Shown one piece after another: positions 19,798 through 29,531 of a stretch of 64,000 nt of DNA. Position 1 is the first letter of the stretch. Each line of letters starts with the position of its first letter. Under the pieces are notes generated by a model. It was not told where the DNA came from. It made no database searches and saw only the letters and a program-made list of their open reading frames with translations. The position numbers were made by a program, and so were the translations under genes. Origin of the DNA: Sphingomonas sp. Leaf9 (GTDB taxonomy: Bacteria > Pseudomonadota > Alphaproteobacteria > Sphingomonadales > Sphingomonadaceae); contig NZ_LMKC01000003.1 of the NCBI RefSeq assembly GCF_001421355.1, positions 372,164 through 436,163 on the forward strand. The letters are read 5' to 3'.

Positions 19798-21573
19798 ATG
19801 TCAATACGCCGTCTCCCCGAGCATCTCGTCAACCGCATCGCCGCGGGGGAAGTGGTGGAACGCCCCGCTTCCGCGCTGAAAGAACTGGTGGAGAACGCCA
19901 TCGACGCGCGCGCCAGCCGTATACTCGTGCGCCTTGCCGGAGGGGGCATCGATCTGATCGAGGTCAGCGACGATGGCTGCGGCATGGGGCCCGCCGACAT
20001 GGCGCTGGCGCTGGAACGCCATGCCACCTCGAAGCTGCCCGACGACCGCATCGAAGCGGTTACGACGTTGGGTTTTCGCGGCGAAGCGTTGCCGTCGATC
20101 GCGAGCGTCGCGTGCCTGTCGATCGAGAGCCGGCCGGCCGGGGCGGAGGGGTGGCTGCGCACCGTCGACAATGGCGAGGTGGTCGAGGATCGCCCCGCCG
20201 CCGTGCCGCCGGGCACGCGAATCCGGGTGGAGGGGCTGTTCGCCCGCGTGCCGGCGCGGCGCAAGTTCCTGCGCTCGCCCCGGTCGGAATTCGCCGCCTG
20301 CGTCGATCAGGTCCGGCGGCTGGCCATGGCGCGGCCGGATATCGCCTTCACCCTCGAACATGACGGGCGCCGCGTGCTGGGTGTGCAGGCGGGCGAGTCG
20401 CGGCCGGAACGCGTTGCGGCGCTAACCGATCGGGCGCTGGCGATAAATTCGGTCGGGCTGGATTGGGAGCGCGAGGGGATGCGGCTGGGCGGGGTGGCCG
20501 GGCTGCCGACCTTTCATCGCGGGGTGGCCGATCACCAATATCTGTTCGTCAACGGCCGGCCGGTGAAGGACCGGTTGCTGTCCGGTGCGGTGCGCGGTGC
20601 CTATGCCGAGATGCTGGCGCGCGACCGCCATGCCGTGGTCGCGCTGTTCCTCGACGTCGATCCCGACCTGATCGACGTGAACGTCCATCCGGCCAAGACC
20701 GAGGTGCGGTTTCGCGATCCGGCCGCTGCGCGCGGGCTGATCGTCGGCGGGTTGCGCCGGGCGCTGGACGGGGCGGGATTTCGCGCGGTGCAACGCCCGG
20801 CGGCCGATGCGATGGCCGCGTGGACCACCGAGCCGGTCGCGCCGGTCGCCGCGCCTGCTGCTTCCCTGCCGCCGTTGGCCGAATCGAGCGGATCATCGGG
20901 GTTCGCCTTTCATGATCGTCGCCCGACCTTCTTCGCGCCGCCGCCCCAAGCGCGGGCCGAGGTCGCGGTCGAGCCGCCGCCTGCCTCGACGCAATTCCCG
21001 CTCGGCGCGGCGCGGGGGCAGGTTGCGCGCACCTATATCGTTGCGGAGGCAGAGGACGGACTGGTGCTGGTCGATCAGCACGCCGCGCACGAACGGCTGG
21101 TGCTGGAGCGGATGCGGGCGGCGATGGCGACCGGCGGCGTCGCGCGGCAGGCGCTGCTGATCCCCGAGGTGGTCGAACTGGACGAAGTGTCCTGCGACGC
21201 GCTGGAGGACAAGGCGGTGGAGCTGGCCGAATTCGGGCTGGAGCTGGAACGGTTCGGCCCGCGCGCGATGCTGGTGCGGGCCACGCCGGCGATGCTGGGG
21301 CAGGGCGATGTGATCGGGCTGGTCACCGACCTAGCCGACGAGATTCGTGCGCACGATGCCGCGCTGTCGCTGAAGGAACGGATCGATCATGTCGCGGCGA
21401 CGATGGCGTGCCATGGATCGGTTCGCGCCGGCCGGGTGTTGTCGGTGGTCGAGATGAACGCCCTGCTGCGCGAGATGGAAGTGACGCCGCATTCGGGCCA
21501 GTGCAACCATGGTCGCCCGACCTGGATCAAGCTGGCGCATGGCGACATCGAAAAGCTGTTCGGCCGGAAGTGA
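19798..21573 (+). CDS. mutL: DNA mismatch repair protein MutL
   Basis: A 591-residue GHKL ATPase. The N-terminal domain shows the start block IRRLPEHLVNRIAAGEVVERP, ENAIDA, DDGCGM and GFRGEALPSI. After a Pro/Ala linker (about 335-395) the C-terminal dimerisation domain has DQHAAHERLVLE, which matches the DQHA-x2-E-x4-E endonuclease motif, and near the end CNHGRPT. This is therefore the nicking form found in bacteria without MutH. The start at ATG 19798 fits the family N-terminus. Confidence 0.97.
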   Translation: MSIRRLPEHLVNRIAAGEVVERPASALKELVENAIDARASRILVRLAGGGIDLIEVSDDGCGMGPADMALALERHATSKLPDDRIEAVTTLGFRGEALPSIASVACLSIESRPAGAEGWLRTVDNGEVVEDRPAAVPPGTRIRVEGLFARVPARRKFLRSPRSEFAACVDQVRRLAMARPDIAFTLEHDGRRVLGVQAGESRPERVAALTDRALAINSVGLDWEREGMRLGGVAGLPTFHRGVADHQYLFVNGRPVKDRLLSGAVRGAYAEMLARDRHAVVALFLDVDPDLIDVNVHPAKTEVRFRDPAAARGLIVGGLRRALDGAGFRAVQRPAADAMAAWTTEPVAPVAAPAASLPPLAESSGSSGFAFHDRRPTFFAPPPQARAEVAVEPPPASTQFPLGAARGQVARTYIVAEAEDGLVLVDQHAAHERLVLERMRAAMATGGVARQALLIPEVVELDEVSCDALEDKAVELAEFGLELERFGPRAMLVRATPAMLGQGDVIGLVTDLADEIRAHDAALSLKERIDHVAATMACHGSVRAGRVLSVVEMNALLREMEVTPHSGQCNHGRPTWIKLAHGDIEKLFGRK

Positions 21574-21585
21574 GGAAATAGCGCC

Positions 21586-23763
21586 ATGAAGTTCACCGAA
21601 GCCGCCGGAGCGAACCCGACCGATACGATGCGGGTGCTCGGCCGTCCGACCGACCGGATCGAAGGGCCGCTGAAGGTCAGTGGGCAGGCGACCTATGCTG
21701 CCGAATTCGCGCAGCCGGGGCAGGTGCATGGTTTCGTCGTCGGCGCGACCATTGCGATGGGGCGGATCGTGTCGATCGATACGGCGGAGGCGCTGGCCGC
21801 AGCGGGTGTGTTGACGGTGGTGACGCACGAAAATGCCGGACCGCTGGGGATCGGTGACGATCACAAGGTGCCGATGCTGGCCGGGCCGCAGGTCGATCAG
21901 CTGGGGCAGGCGGTCGCGCTGGTGGTGGCGGACAGTTTCGAGGCGGCGCGGGCCGCCGCACGGCTGGTGCGGGTCGACTATGCCGCCGATGCCGGGGCGT
22001 TCGATCTGGGCGATGCGGCGGAGCGTGGCGCGGACAAGCCGTTCCGGTCGAACGGGCATGGCGATTTCGATCGCGCCTTTGCCGATGCGCCGGTGCAGGT
22101 CGACGCGACCTACACCACCCCCGACCATGCCCATGCGATGATGGAGCCCTATGCGTCGATCGCGGCGTGGGACGGCGACACGCTGACGCTGTGGACCGCG
22201 AACCAGATGGTCGACTGGGCCGCGCGCGACATGGCCAAGATCCTGAACATGCCGAAGGACAAGGTGCGGATCGTCGCGCACCATGTCGGCGGCGGATTTG
22301 GCGGCAAGCTGTGGGTGCGGGCCGATGCGGTGCTGGCCGCCATCGCCGCGCGGCAGATTGGGCGACCGGTGAAGGTCGTGCTGACCCGCCCGCAAATCTT
22401 CAACAACACGACGCATCGGTCGTCGACGATCCAGCGGCTGCGGCTGGGGGCGTCGGCCGATGGCCGGTTGCAGGCGATCGCGCATGAAAGCTGGTCGGGC
22501 GACCTGCCCGGCGGCAGTCCGGAGGGAGCTGGCGCGCAGACCCGGCAACTCTATGCCGCGCCGCACCGGCGGGTGACCGAATGGCTTGCCGAACTCAATC
22601 TCCCCGAATCGAGCGCGATGCGTGCGCCGGGCGAGGCGGTCGGCATGATGGCGATCGAGGCGGCGATGGACGAGCTGGCCGAAAAGCTGAAGCTCGATCC
22701 GGTCGAATTGCGCGTGCTGAACGATACGCAGGTCGATCCCGAAAAGCCCGAACGGCGCTTTTCCCACCGCGACCTGATCGGGTGCCTGCGCGAAGGGGCC
22801 GATCGCTTCGGCTGGAGCGCGCGTAATCCCACGCCGGGGCAGCGGCGCGACGGGCGCTGGCTGGTGGGGATGGGCATGGCGGCGGCGTATCGCGGCAACA
22901 TGGTGCTCAAGTCGGCGGCGCGGGTCGGTATTGCCGGTGACGGGCGGGTCACGGTGACGACCGACATGACCGATATCGGCACCGGCAGCTATACGATCCT
23001 GGCGCAGACTGCCGCCGAGATGCTGGGCGTCGAGCTGGAGCAGGTTGCGGTGCGGCTGGGAGAATCGGGTTTTCCGGTGTCGGCCGGATCGGGCGGACAG
23101 TTCGGCGCGAACAGCTCGACCGCCGGCGTCTATGCCGCGTGTGTCGGGTTGCGCGACCGGATCGCACAGGCGGTCGGCTTCGATCCTGCCACTGCGCGCT
23201 TTGCCGACGGGCGGGTATGGTCGGGCAACAAGTCGGTCGCGCTGGGCGAAGCGGCGGGCGGCAAGGGGATCGAGGTCGAGGACCGGATCGATTTCGGCGA
23301 CCTGACCAAGAAATTCGTGCAGGCGACGTTCGGCGCGCATTTTGTCGAGGTCGGCGTCGATGCCGACACGGCGGAAGTCCGCGTCCGCCGGATGCTGGGC
23401 GTGTTCGCCGCCGGCCGCATCCTGAACCCTAAGGCGGCGCGTAACCAGATTCTGGGCGCGATGACGATGGGGGTCGGCGCGGCGCTGACCGAGGAACTGG
23501 TGGTCGATCCGCGGCTGGGCGGGTTCATCAACCACGACTTTGCCGAATATCATGTGCCGACCCACGCCGACATTCCGCATCAGGAGGTCGTGTTCCTCGA
23601 CGAGGAAGACCCCTATTCGTCGCCGATGAAGGCAAAGGGTGTGGGCGAGCTGGGCATTTGCGGCGTCGGCGCGGCGATCGCCAATGCGGTGTATAATGCG
23701 TGCGGGGTGCGGGTGCGGGAGTATCCGATCACCGTCGATAAGGTGCTGGCGGCGCTCAACTGA
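21586..23763 (+). CDS. Xanthine dehydrogenase-family molybdopterin-binding subunit (orphan)
   Basis: A 725-residue large subunit of a molybdenum hydroxylase, full length compared with PaoC-type proteins (about 730). It has the N-terminal RIEGPLKVSGQATYAAEF, the cofactor loop GGGFGGKLWVRAD, MRAPGEAVGMMAIE, and the catalytic-Glu block KGVGELGICG near the C-terminus. These enzymes oxidise aldehydes or N-heterocycles and need a 2Fe-2S and an FAD subunit, usually encoded just upstream. Here the upstream gene is mutL, 12 nt away, and the downstream gene is convergent, so the partners must be encoded elsewhere or be absent. Substrate unknown. Confidence 0.9.
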   Translation: MKFTEAAGANPTDTMRVLGRPTDRIEGPLKVSGQATYAAEFAQPGQVHGFVVGATIAMGRIVSIDTAEALAAAGVLTVVTHENAGPLGIGDDHKVPMLAGPQVDQLGQAVALVVADSFEAARAAARLVRVDYAADAGAFDLGDAAERGADKPFRSNGHGDFDRAFADAPVQVDATYTTPDHAHAMMEPYASIAAWDGDTLTLWTANQMVDWAARDMAKILNMPKDKVRIVAHHVGGGFGGKLWVRADAVLAAIAARQIGRPVKVVLTRPQIFNNTTHRSSTIQRLRLGASADGRLQAIAHESWSGDLPGGSPEGAGAQTRQLYAAPHRRVTEWLAELNLPESSAMRAPGEAVGMMAIEAAMDELAEKLKLDPVELRVLNDTQVDPEKPERRFSHRDLIGCLREGADRFGWSARNPTPGQRRDGRWLVGMGMAAAYRGNMVLKSAARVGIAGDGRVTVTTDMTDIGTGSYTILAQTAAEMLGVELEQVAVRLGESGFPVSAGSGGQFGANSSTAGVYAACVGLRDRIAQAVGFDPATARFADGRVWSGNKSVALGEAAGGKGIEVEDRIDFGDLTKKFVQATFGAHFVEVGVDADTAEVRVRRMLGVFAAGRILNPKAARNQILGAMTMGVGAALTEELVVDPRLGGFINHDFAEYHVPTHADIPHQEVVFLDEEDPYSSPMKAKGVGELGICGVGAAIANAVYNACGVRVREYPITVDKVLAALN

Positions 23764-23773
23764 CCGCGCCGCC

Positions 23774-23801
23774 CGTCATCCCGGCCCGTGCCGGGATGAC
23801 G
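23774..23801. repeat. REP-like palindrome between convergent genes
   Basis: CGTCATCCCGG and CCGGGATGACG form perfect 11-bp arms around a 6-nt loop, 10 nt after the molybdoenzyme stop and 7 nt before the DAHP synthase stop. The arms match repeats at 35456, 38590 and 38659. It could terminate or protect both converging transcripts. Confidence 0.75.
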
Positions 23802-23808
23802 ATGCGCG

Positions 23809-25182
23809 TCAGGCTGCGACCTTGCGCCGTTCCGCCATCTCGTCGTTCAGCATTTCGGCCAGCAGGAATGCGAGTTCGAGACTCTGCCCGGCGTTGAGGC
23901 GCGGGTCGCAGTGCGTGTGGTAGCGATCGGCCAGCGCCTGTTCGGTGACCGCGATCGCGCCGCCGGTGCATTCGGTGACGTTCTGCCCGGTCATTTCGGC
24001 ATGGATGCCGCCGGCATGGCTGCCCTCGGCCCGGTGTACCGCGAAGAAACCGCGGACTTCGGCGAGGATACGGTCGAACGGGCGGGTCTTGTAACCGGTC
24101 GTCGCCTTCACCGTGTTGCCGTGCATCGGATCACACGACCACACCACCGGATGCCCCTCGCGCTGGACGGCGCGGATCAGCTTGGGCAGCCCTGCCTCGA
24201 TCTTGTCATGGCCGTAGCGGGTGATGAGCGTCATGCGTCCCGCCACGCGGTTCGGGTTCAGCGTGTCGAGCATCCGGAGCAGCGCATCCGGCTCCAGCGT
24301 CGGGCCGCACTTGATGCCGATCGGATTGCCGATCCCGCGCAGGAATTCGACATGCGCCGACCCGTCGAAGCGGGTGCGGTCACCGATCCACAGGAAGTGC
24401 GCCGACGTGTCGTACCAGTCGCCGGTCAGCGAATCCTGCCGGGTCAGCGCCTGTTCGTAGGGGAGCAGCAGCGCTTCGTGGCTGGTGTAAAAGCTGGTCG
24501 CCTTCAGCTGCGGCACGCTGTCGGCATCGATGCCGCAGGCGGCCATGAAGTCGAGCGCTTCGCCGATGCGGTCGGCCACGTCGGCATATTTCTTGGCCCA
24601 GGGGCTGCGGCCCATGAAGTCGTGGGTCCAGCGATGCACCTGATGCAGGTTCGCATAGCCACCGGTCGCGAAGGCGCGCAGCAGGTTGAGCGTCGCCGCC
24701 GCCTGAGAATACGCCCGGATCATCCGCTGCGGATCGGGCACGCGTCCTTCGGCGGTGAAGGCGATGTCGTTGATATTGTCGCCGCGGTAGCTCGGCAGCT
24801 CGACGCCATCGATGACTTCGATATCGGCCGAGCGCGGCTTGGCGAACTGGCCCGCCATGCGCCCGAGCTTCACCGTCGGCAGCTTCGATGCGAAGGTCAG
24901 CACGACTGCCATCTGCAGGATGACGCGGAAGGTATCGCGGATATAGTTCGGATGGAATTCGGCAAAGCTCTCGGCGCAGTCGCCGCCCTGCAGCAGGAAC
25001 GCCTTCCCCTCCGCCACCTGCGCCAGTTCGGCGGTCAGGTTGCGTGCTTCGCCGGCAAAGACGAGCGGCGGATAGCTGGCGAGCTGTGCGGTGGTGGCGT
25101 CCAGCGCCTGCGCGTCGGGATAGGTCGGGAGCTGGCGCGCTTCGGCTTTTTTCCAGCTGTCGGGGGCCCAGAGTGCGGCCAT
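23809..25182 (-). CDS. aroG: Class II 3-deoxy-7-phosphoheptulonate synthase
   Basis: A 457-residue plant-type (class II) DAHP synthase, the first enzyme of the shikimate pathway (phosphoenolpyruvate plus erythrose 4-phosphate). Diagnostic blocks are [12 protein letters not shown], the KPRS segment, [23 protein letters not shown] and [24 protein letters not shown]; the metal and substrate residues Cys, His, Glu and Asp of the family are present. I chose ATG 25182 ([12 protein letters not shown]), with GGAA upstream; an in-frame ATG at 25194 is possible. It stands alone, not in an aro operon. Confidence 0.95.
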   Translation of the reverse strand: MAALWAPDSWKKAEARQLPTYPDAQALDATTAQLASYPPLVFAGEARNLTAELAQVAEGKAFLLQGGDCAESFAEFHPNYIRDTFRVILQMAVVLTFASKLPTVKLGRMAGQFAKPRSADIEVIDGVELPSYRGDNINDIAFTAEGRVPDPQRMIRAYSQAAATLNLLRAFATGGYANLHQVHRWTHDFMGRSPWAKKYADVADRIGEALDFMAACGIDADSVPQLKATSFYTSHEALLLPYEQALTRQDSLTGDWYDTSAHFLWIGDRTRFDGSAHVEFLRGIGNPIGIKCGPTLEPDALLRMLDTLNPNRVAGRMTLITRYGHDKIEAGLPKLIRAVQREGHPVVWSCDPMHGNTVKATTGYKTRPFDRILAEVRGFFAVHRAEGSHAGGIHAEMTGQNVTECTGGAIAVTEQALADRYHTHCDPRLNAGQSLELAFLLAEMLNDEMAERRKVAA

Positions 25183-25280
25183 GTCACATTCCATCCAAGT
25201 CGGTTCGGGCAATTCCCATGCGCGAAACGAACCGTTCGCGCAATGAAGGAAAGGTTCATCGCCCCGATCGACCGCTTCGA

Positions 25281-25721
25281 TCAGCCATAGCGATGCTGGA
25301 AATCGTCATGGTCCATCACGAGGTAACGGATCGCATCGATCAGTGCCCAGGGGGCCGTGACGAAGAGGCCGATCACGGTGCAGCTGAGCAGCAGCATGAC
25401 GATGCCCGACCCGGTGCGGCCGAGATAGAAGCGATGGACGCCGAGCGTGCCAAGGAAGAAGGCGAACAGCACAGCCGCGATCTTGTCCTTGCGCGCCCGG
25501 CGGCGGGCTGGATCGGCGGCGGGGCGTGGCGCAACGGTGCCGGGCACGTGATAGATCCGCAGCGCCCGGCCGTTCGACACCTCGAAATCGACCTGCGCGC
25601 CGACTGCCGGTCCCACGCGATCGGACCAGTCGTCGGGTTCGAACCAGTAACGCTGTCCATCGTCGCCGGCGATCCGCCCCTCGCGTCCGTTCCGATCAAC
25701 GCCCAGCACCTGTCCCCGCAT
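25281..25721 (-). CDS. TM2-domain membrane protein
   Basis: A 146-residue protein. Residues 1-62 form a small soluble beta-rich domain ([15 protein letters not shown]... RYWF). Residues about 78-135 form a TM2 domain: two transmembrane helices joined by the [13 protein letters not shown] turn, and an Asp in the second helix (ALIDAIRY). The function of bacterial TM2 proteins is not established. Start ATG 25721 follows GGGGGTCG. Confidence 0.8.
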   Translation of the reverse strand: MRGQVLGVDRNGREGRIAGDDGQRYWFEPDDWSDRVGPAVGAQVDFEVSNGRALRIYHVPGTVAPRPAADPARRRARKDKIAAVLFAFFLGTLGVHRFYLGRTGSGIVMLLLSCTVIGLFVTAPWALIDAIRYLVMDHDDFQHRYG

Positions 25722-25774
25722 ATCGACCCCCGATGATTCGCGGGCCGGGGTATGAAGGGGAAGCGGGTGATGGA

Positions 25775-25808
25775 GCAAGGGGTTAGGAACGGTTTCCCAA
25801 CCCCTTGC
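25775..25808. terminator. Strong stem-loop downstream of cysS
   Basis: GCAAGGGGTT and AACCCCTTGC form perfect 10-bp arms around a 14-nt loop, about 20 nt beyond the cysS stop on the minus strand. A T tract is lacking, so it may be an RNA-stabilising hairpin or a rho-dependent end rather than an intrinsic terminator. Confidence 0.4.
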
Positions 25809-25829
25809 CGGAAGGGCGGGTGCGCGCCC

Positions 25830-27269
25830 TTAGCCCAGAGTCGGGCGCCAGTCCCAGCCGAGCGGATCGCCGTCCATTACCTCCACCCCCGCTGCCGTCA
25901 GTTCGTCGCGGATCGCGTCGCTGGCGGCGAAGTCCTTGGCGGCGCGCGCTTCCTTGCGATCGGCCAGCCGGGCCTCGATCAAGGTCGCATCGATCGTGGC
26001 GTCCGCCGGACGGACGCGCAGGTCGGCGCGCTCGATCGTGGCGAGCCGGAGGCCCAGCACCGTGTCGAAATCGGCCAGCGTCGCCAGCCGGTCGGCGGGC
26101 GACAGCTTCTTGTCAGCCAGCAGCTCGTCCAGCACTGGTAGCGCGCGCGGCGTGTTCAGGTCGTCCGACACCGCCGCATCCAGCCGCTCGCGATAGGCCG
26201 CCGCCTTGCCCGCATCGCCGTCGACGGTCGCACGGGTCCGCAATGCCGCGACGGTCATCACCAGCCGCTTCAGCCGGGTCAGCGCCGCCAGCAGATTGTC
26301 GGCCGAAAACTCCAGTTCGGATCGATACTGCGCCGACAGGCACATCAGGCGATAGGCAAGGGGGTGTACGCCACCGTCGATCAGCGTCCGGAGCGTGGTG
26401 AATTCGCCCTTCGACTTCGACATCTTGCCCGACCGTTCGACGAGAAAGTTATTATGCATCCAGAAGGCGGCACCGCTGTCGGCGCAACCGCAAAATGCCT
26501 GGTTTTGGGCGATCTCGTTGGGGTGATGGATTTCGCGGTGGTCGATGCCGCCGGTATGAATGTCGAACGGCGCACCCAGATATTTGATGCTCATCACCGA
26601 GCATTCGAGGTGCCAGCCGGGCGCACCCCGCCCCCAGGGCGAGTCCCATTCCATCTGCCGGCTTTCGCCCGACGGCGTCCTGCGCCAGATCGCGAAGTCC
26701 TGCGGATGGCGCTTGCCCGCGACCGGATCGATCCGCCCTTCGCCGGCATCGTCCTGTCCGCCGGCCAGGGCGCCATAATCTGGCACGGTCGAGCTGTCGA
26801 AATACAGGCCGCTGTCGATCTCGTAGCAATGTTCGGGCGCGATCCTTTCGGCAAAGGCGATCATGTCGGCGAGGTGATCGGTCGCGACCGACCAACGGGT
26901 CGGATCGTCGATGTTCAGGTCGCGCAGATTGCCCTTGAACGCCGCCGTATAATGCGCGGCGATGTCCCAGATCGACTGCGCGCGTGCCTTTGCCGCCGCC
27001 TCCATCTTGTCGTCGCCGGCATCGGCGTCGGACGTCAGATGGCCGACATCGGTGATGTTGATGACATGGGTGAGCGGATAGCCCTTCCACCGCAACACCC
27101 GGCTCAGCGTGTCGGTGAAGACATAAGCGCGCAAATTGCCGATATGGGCATAGTTGTAGACCGTCGGCCCGCAGGAATAGACGCGGACGCCCTTGGCAGG
27201 ATCGAGCGGTTCGAAACGCTGCGCCTGGCGGGTCAGCGAGTTGTGGAGCGTGAGCGGGGCACCGTGCAT
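25830..27269 (-). CDS. cysS: Cysteinyl-tRNA synthetase
   Basis: A 479-residue class I aminoacyl-tRNA synthetase. The zinc ligand Cys33 in YSCGPTVYN, the HIGH-type motif HIGN at 42-45, the WHLECS block and KMSKSKG identify CysRS, and the C-terminal DALR-type helical region is complete. Start at ATG 27269 gives the usual N-terminus (LTLHNSLTRQ). Its own transcription unit; the 231-nt region 27270-27500 separates it from the divergent aceA unit. Confidence 0.98.
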   Translation of the reverse strand: MHGAPLTLHNSLTRQAQRFEPLDPAKGVRVYSCGPTVYNYAHIGNLRAYVFTDTLSRVLRWKGYPLTHVINITDVGHLTSDADAGDDKMEAAAKARAQSIWDIAAHYTAAFKGNLRDLNIDDPTRWSVATDHLADMIAFAERIAPEHCYEIDSGLYFDSSTVPDYGALAGGQDDAGEGRIDPVAGKRHPQDFAIWRRTPSGESRQMEWDSPWGRGAPGWHLECSVMSIKYLGAPFDIHTGGIDHREIHHPNEIAQNQAFCGCADSGAAFWMHNNFLVERSGKMSKSKGEFTTLRTLIDGGVHPLAYRLMCLSAQYRSELEFSADNLLAALTRLKRLVMTVAALRTRATVDGDAGKAAAYRERLDAAVSDDLNTPRALPVLDELLADKKLSPADRLATLADFDTVLGLRLATIERADLRVRPADATIDATLIEARLADRKEARAAKDFAASDAIRDELTAAGVEVMDGDPLGWDWRPTLG

Positions 27270-27345
27270 GGCGCGCGTGTAGCGCGATGCGCCGCGTCTG
27301 CAAATCCGGGGCGTCGGTCGATCCACGGACGATGCGGCCATGGCT

Positions 27346-27360
27346 TGTAAAAAAATTACA
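27346..27360. promoter_or_regulatory. TGTAA-A5-TTACA inverted repeat upstream of aceA unit
   Basis: A perfect 5-bp inverted repeat (TGTAA/TTACA) around five A sits in an unusually AT-rich pocket of the cysS/aceA divergent region. It is shaped like an operator for a dimeric regulator. I cannot match it confidently to a known glyoxylate-pathway regulator site. Confidence 0.3.
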
Positions 27361-27463
27361 GCATTACTCTCCATGTATCGGTTTGGCCGTACGCAGCGAC
27401 ACCGTTTCGGGCCCTGGACGTGTTTACCCGGTAGTCCTTGTCATGTTCATACCATTGCATCGG

Positions 27464-27480
27464 TGGCGAACGGTTCGCCA
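27464..27480. repeat. 8-bp palindrome just before the 51-residue ORF
   Basis: TGGCGAAC-G-GTTCGCCA, perfect arms around one base, ends 20 nt before the ATG at 27501. It may be a leader hairpin or an operator controlling the small ORF and aceA. Confidence 0.4.
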
Positions 27481-27500
27481 TCCGCGAAAGGGTGTGAAGC

Positions 27501-27656
27501 ATGACCAACGAGCCGCCACGCAGCCGCGCCGTCTTCTCGACCGAGGATTTCGGTCTGCTGAAGGAAGCTGTCGGCGCCTATGTCCGGCAGATCGCGGAAG
27601 AGCCGCGGTCGTCGAAATTCTCCAACCTCTATCATCGGCTCGGCCGCCTCGGCTGA
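27501..27656 (+). CDS. 51-residue ORF upstream of isocitrate lyase
   Basis: A short ORF from ATG 27501 to TGA 27654-27656, behind AAAGGG. The product begins MTNEPPRSRAVFSTEDF and continues as a helical, charged domain ending NLYHRLGRLG. Its codon usage is typical of the neighbouring genes and it shares the aceA orientation, with 120 nt between them. The ending resembles small alphaproteobacterial proteins of unknown function that I have seen beside metabolic genes, but I cannot name a family. A regulator or leader role is inference. Confidence 0.55.
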   Translation: MTNEPPRSRAVFSTEDFGLLKEAVGAYVRQIAEEPRSSKFSNLYHRLGRLG

Positions 27657-27776
27657 CGCCTGCGCGGGGACGGTCCCGCGCATCCTTTCCATCCTCGCAG
27701 GCCCGGCGCCGGTGGCACATCGCCGCCGGTGGCCGCCCCCTGTTGCCCGCGCGGCACCGCTTCCGAAGGAACGACC

Positions 27777-29372
27777 ATGACCTATCAAGAACAGGCGGCC
27801 CGCGCCGCATCCCTGATCCAGCGGCATCGCGGCACCTGGGACGGGATCGATGCGGAGGCGGTTGCGCGGATGCGGGTGCAGAACCGCTTCCTGACCGGCA
27901 TCGATATCGCCCGCTATACCGCCGGGATCATGCGGCGCGACATGGCGGCCTATGACGCCGATCCGGCGGCCTACACCCAGTCGCTGGGCTGCTGGCACGG
28001 GTTCATCGGGCAGCAGAAGATCATTTCGATCAAGAAGCATTTCGGCACGACCAAGGGGCGGTATCTATACTTGTCCGGCTGGATGGTCGCGGCGCTGCGC
28101 AGCGAATTCGGCCCGCTGCCCGACCAGTCGATGCATGAAAAGACCAGTGTGCCCGCGCTGATTACCGAACTCTACACGTTCCTGAAGCAGGCCGATGCCC
28201 GCGAACTGGGCATGTTGTTCCGCGATCTGGACGAGGCGCGGGCAAGCGGGAATGCCGTTGAGGCGCAGCGGCTGAGCAACGCGATCGACGCGCACGAAAC
28301 CCATGTCGTGCCGATCATTGCCGATATCGACGCCGGCTTCGGCAATGCCGAGGCAACCTATCTGCTGGCGAAGAAGATGATCGAGGCGGGCGCCTGCGCG
28401 CTGCAGATCGAGAACCAGGTCAGCGATGAAAAACAGTGCGGCCATCAGGACGGCAAGGTGACCGTGCCGCATGAGGACTTTCTCGCGAAGGTCCGCGCCT
28501 GTCGCTACGCTTTCCTCGAATTGGGCGTCGATGACGGGATCATCGTCACCCGCACCGATTCGCTGGGCGCGGGGCTGACCAAGCAGATCGCCTACTCGAC
28601 GGCAAAGGGCGATCTGGGCGACCAGTATAACGCGTTCCTCGATTGCGAGCCGGTCGAGGACGTGACGACCCTGCGCGGTGACGTGGTGATCGAGCGCGAC
28701 GGGCAACTGATGCGGCCGAAGCGGCTGGCGTCCAATCTGTTCCAGTTTCGTGAGGGGACCGGTGCGGATCGCTGCGTGCTGGACTGCATCACCTCGCTCC
28801 AGAACGGGGCCGACCTGCTGTGGATTGAGACGGAGAAGCCACATATCGAACAGATCGCGTCGATGGTCGATCGCATCCGCGCGGTCGTGCCCAACGCCAA
28901 GCTGGTTTACAATAATTCGCCCAGCTTCAACTGGACGCTGAATTTCCGGCAGCAGGTGTACGACCGCTGGGTCGGGGAGGGGCGCGACGTGTCGGGCTAT
29001 GACCGGGCGAAATTGATGAGCGTCGATTATGACGCGTCGGAACTGGCCCTGGAGGCTGACGAGAAGATCCGCACCTTCCAGCAGGAGGCGAGCGCGCGGG
29101 CGGGCATTTTCCACCATCTCATCACGCTGCCGACCTACCACACCGCCGCGCTCAGCACCGACAATCTGGCGCGCGAATATTTCGGCGATGCGGCGATGCT
29201 CGGCTATGTGAAGGGCGTGCAGCGCCAGGAAATCCGCCAGGGGATCGCCTGCGTGAAGCACCAGAATATGAGCGGGTCGGACATCGGCGATGACCACAAG
29301 GAATATTTCGCGGGAGAAGCCGCGCTGAAGGCCGGCGGCGCGCATAACACGATGAACCAGTTCGCGGCCTGA
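27777..29372 (+). CDS. aceA: Isocitrate lyase
   Basis: A 531-residue isocitrate lyase of the long Pseudomonas-type subgroup, with the catalytic motif KQCGH at 219-223 (KKCGH in E. coli), IADIDAGFGN for metal binding and YNNSPSFNW. It cleaves isocitrate to glyoxylate and succinate in the glyoxylate shunt. GAAGGA precedes ATG 27777. Malate synthase is not in this window. Transcription ends at the strong hairpin 23 nt downstream. Confidence 0.96.
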   Translation: MTYQEQAARAASLIQRHRGTWDGIDAEAVARMRVQNRFLTGIDIARYTAGIMRRDMAAYDADPAAYTQSLGCWHGFIGQQKIISIKKHFGTTKGRYLYLSGWMVAALRSEFGPLPDQSMHEKTSVPALITELYTFLKQADARELGMLFRDLDEARASGNAVEAQRLSNAIDAHETHVVPIIADIDAGFGNAEATYLLAKKMIEAGACALQIENQVSDEKQCGHQDGKVTVPHEDFLAKVRACRYAFLELGVDDGIIVTRTDSLGAGLTKQIAYSTAKGDLGDQYNAFLDCEPVEDVTTLRGDVVIERDGQLMRPKRLASNLFQFREGTGADRCVLDCITSLQNGADLLWIETEKPHIEQIASMVDRIRAVVPNAKLVYNNSPSFNWTLNFRQQVYDRWVGEGRDVSGYDRAKLMSVDYDASELALEADEKIRTFQQEASARAGIFHHLITLPTYHTAALSTDNLAREYFGDAAMLGYVKGVQRQEIRQGIACVKHQNMSGSDIGDDHKEYFAGEAALKAGGAHNTMNQFAA

Positions 29373-29394
29373 TCCGTCGGCGAACCAATGATTG

Positions 29395-29427
29395 CGGGGC
29401 CGCGGCGATGCCGTGGCCCCGTTTTTT
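29395..29427 (+). terminator. Rho-independent terminator of aceA
   Basis: An 11-bp stem (one wobble) with arms 29395-29405 and 29411-29421, loop CGATG, followed by six T. Confidence 0.88.
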
Positions 29428-29457
29428 CGTCCGATGCTGTCGGGAAACTTCCACCGT

Positions 29458-29531
29458 TGGAGGCGCGACCGGGAATCGAACCCGGGTGCAAGGATTTGCA
29501 GTCCTCTGCGTCACCACTCCGCCATCGCGCC
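29458..29531 (-). tRNA. tRNA-Cys (GCA)
   Basis: A 74-nt tRNA on the minus strand. Acceptor stem GGCGCGA/TCGCGCC, anticodon loop CTGCAAA with anticodon GCA, T-loop GGTTCGATTCC, and encoded CCA. The flanking 29532-29700 gap holds nothing else I can support. Confidence 0.97.

Noticed and set aside
21331..23580. 749-codon minus-strand frame opposite the molybdoenzyme gene
   Set aside because: Low-complexity antisense shadow; the plus strand has clear catalytic motifs.
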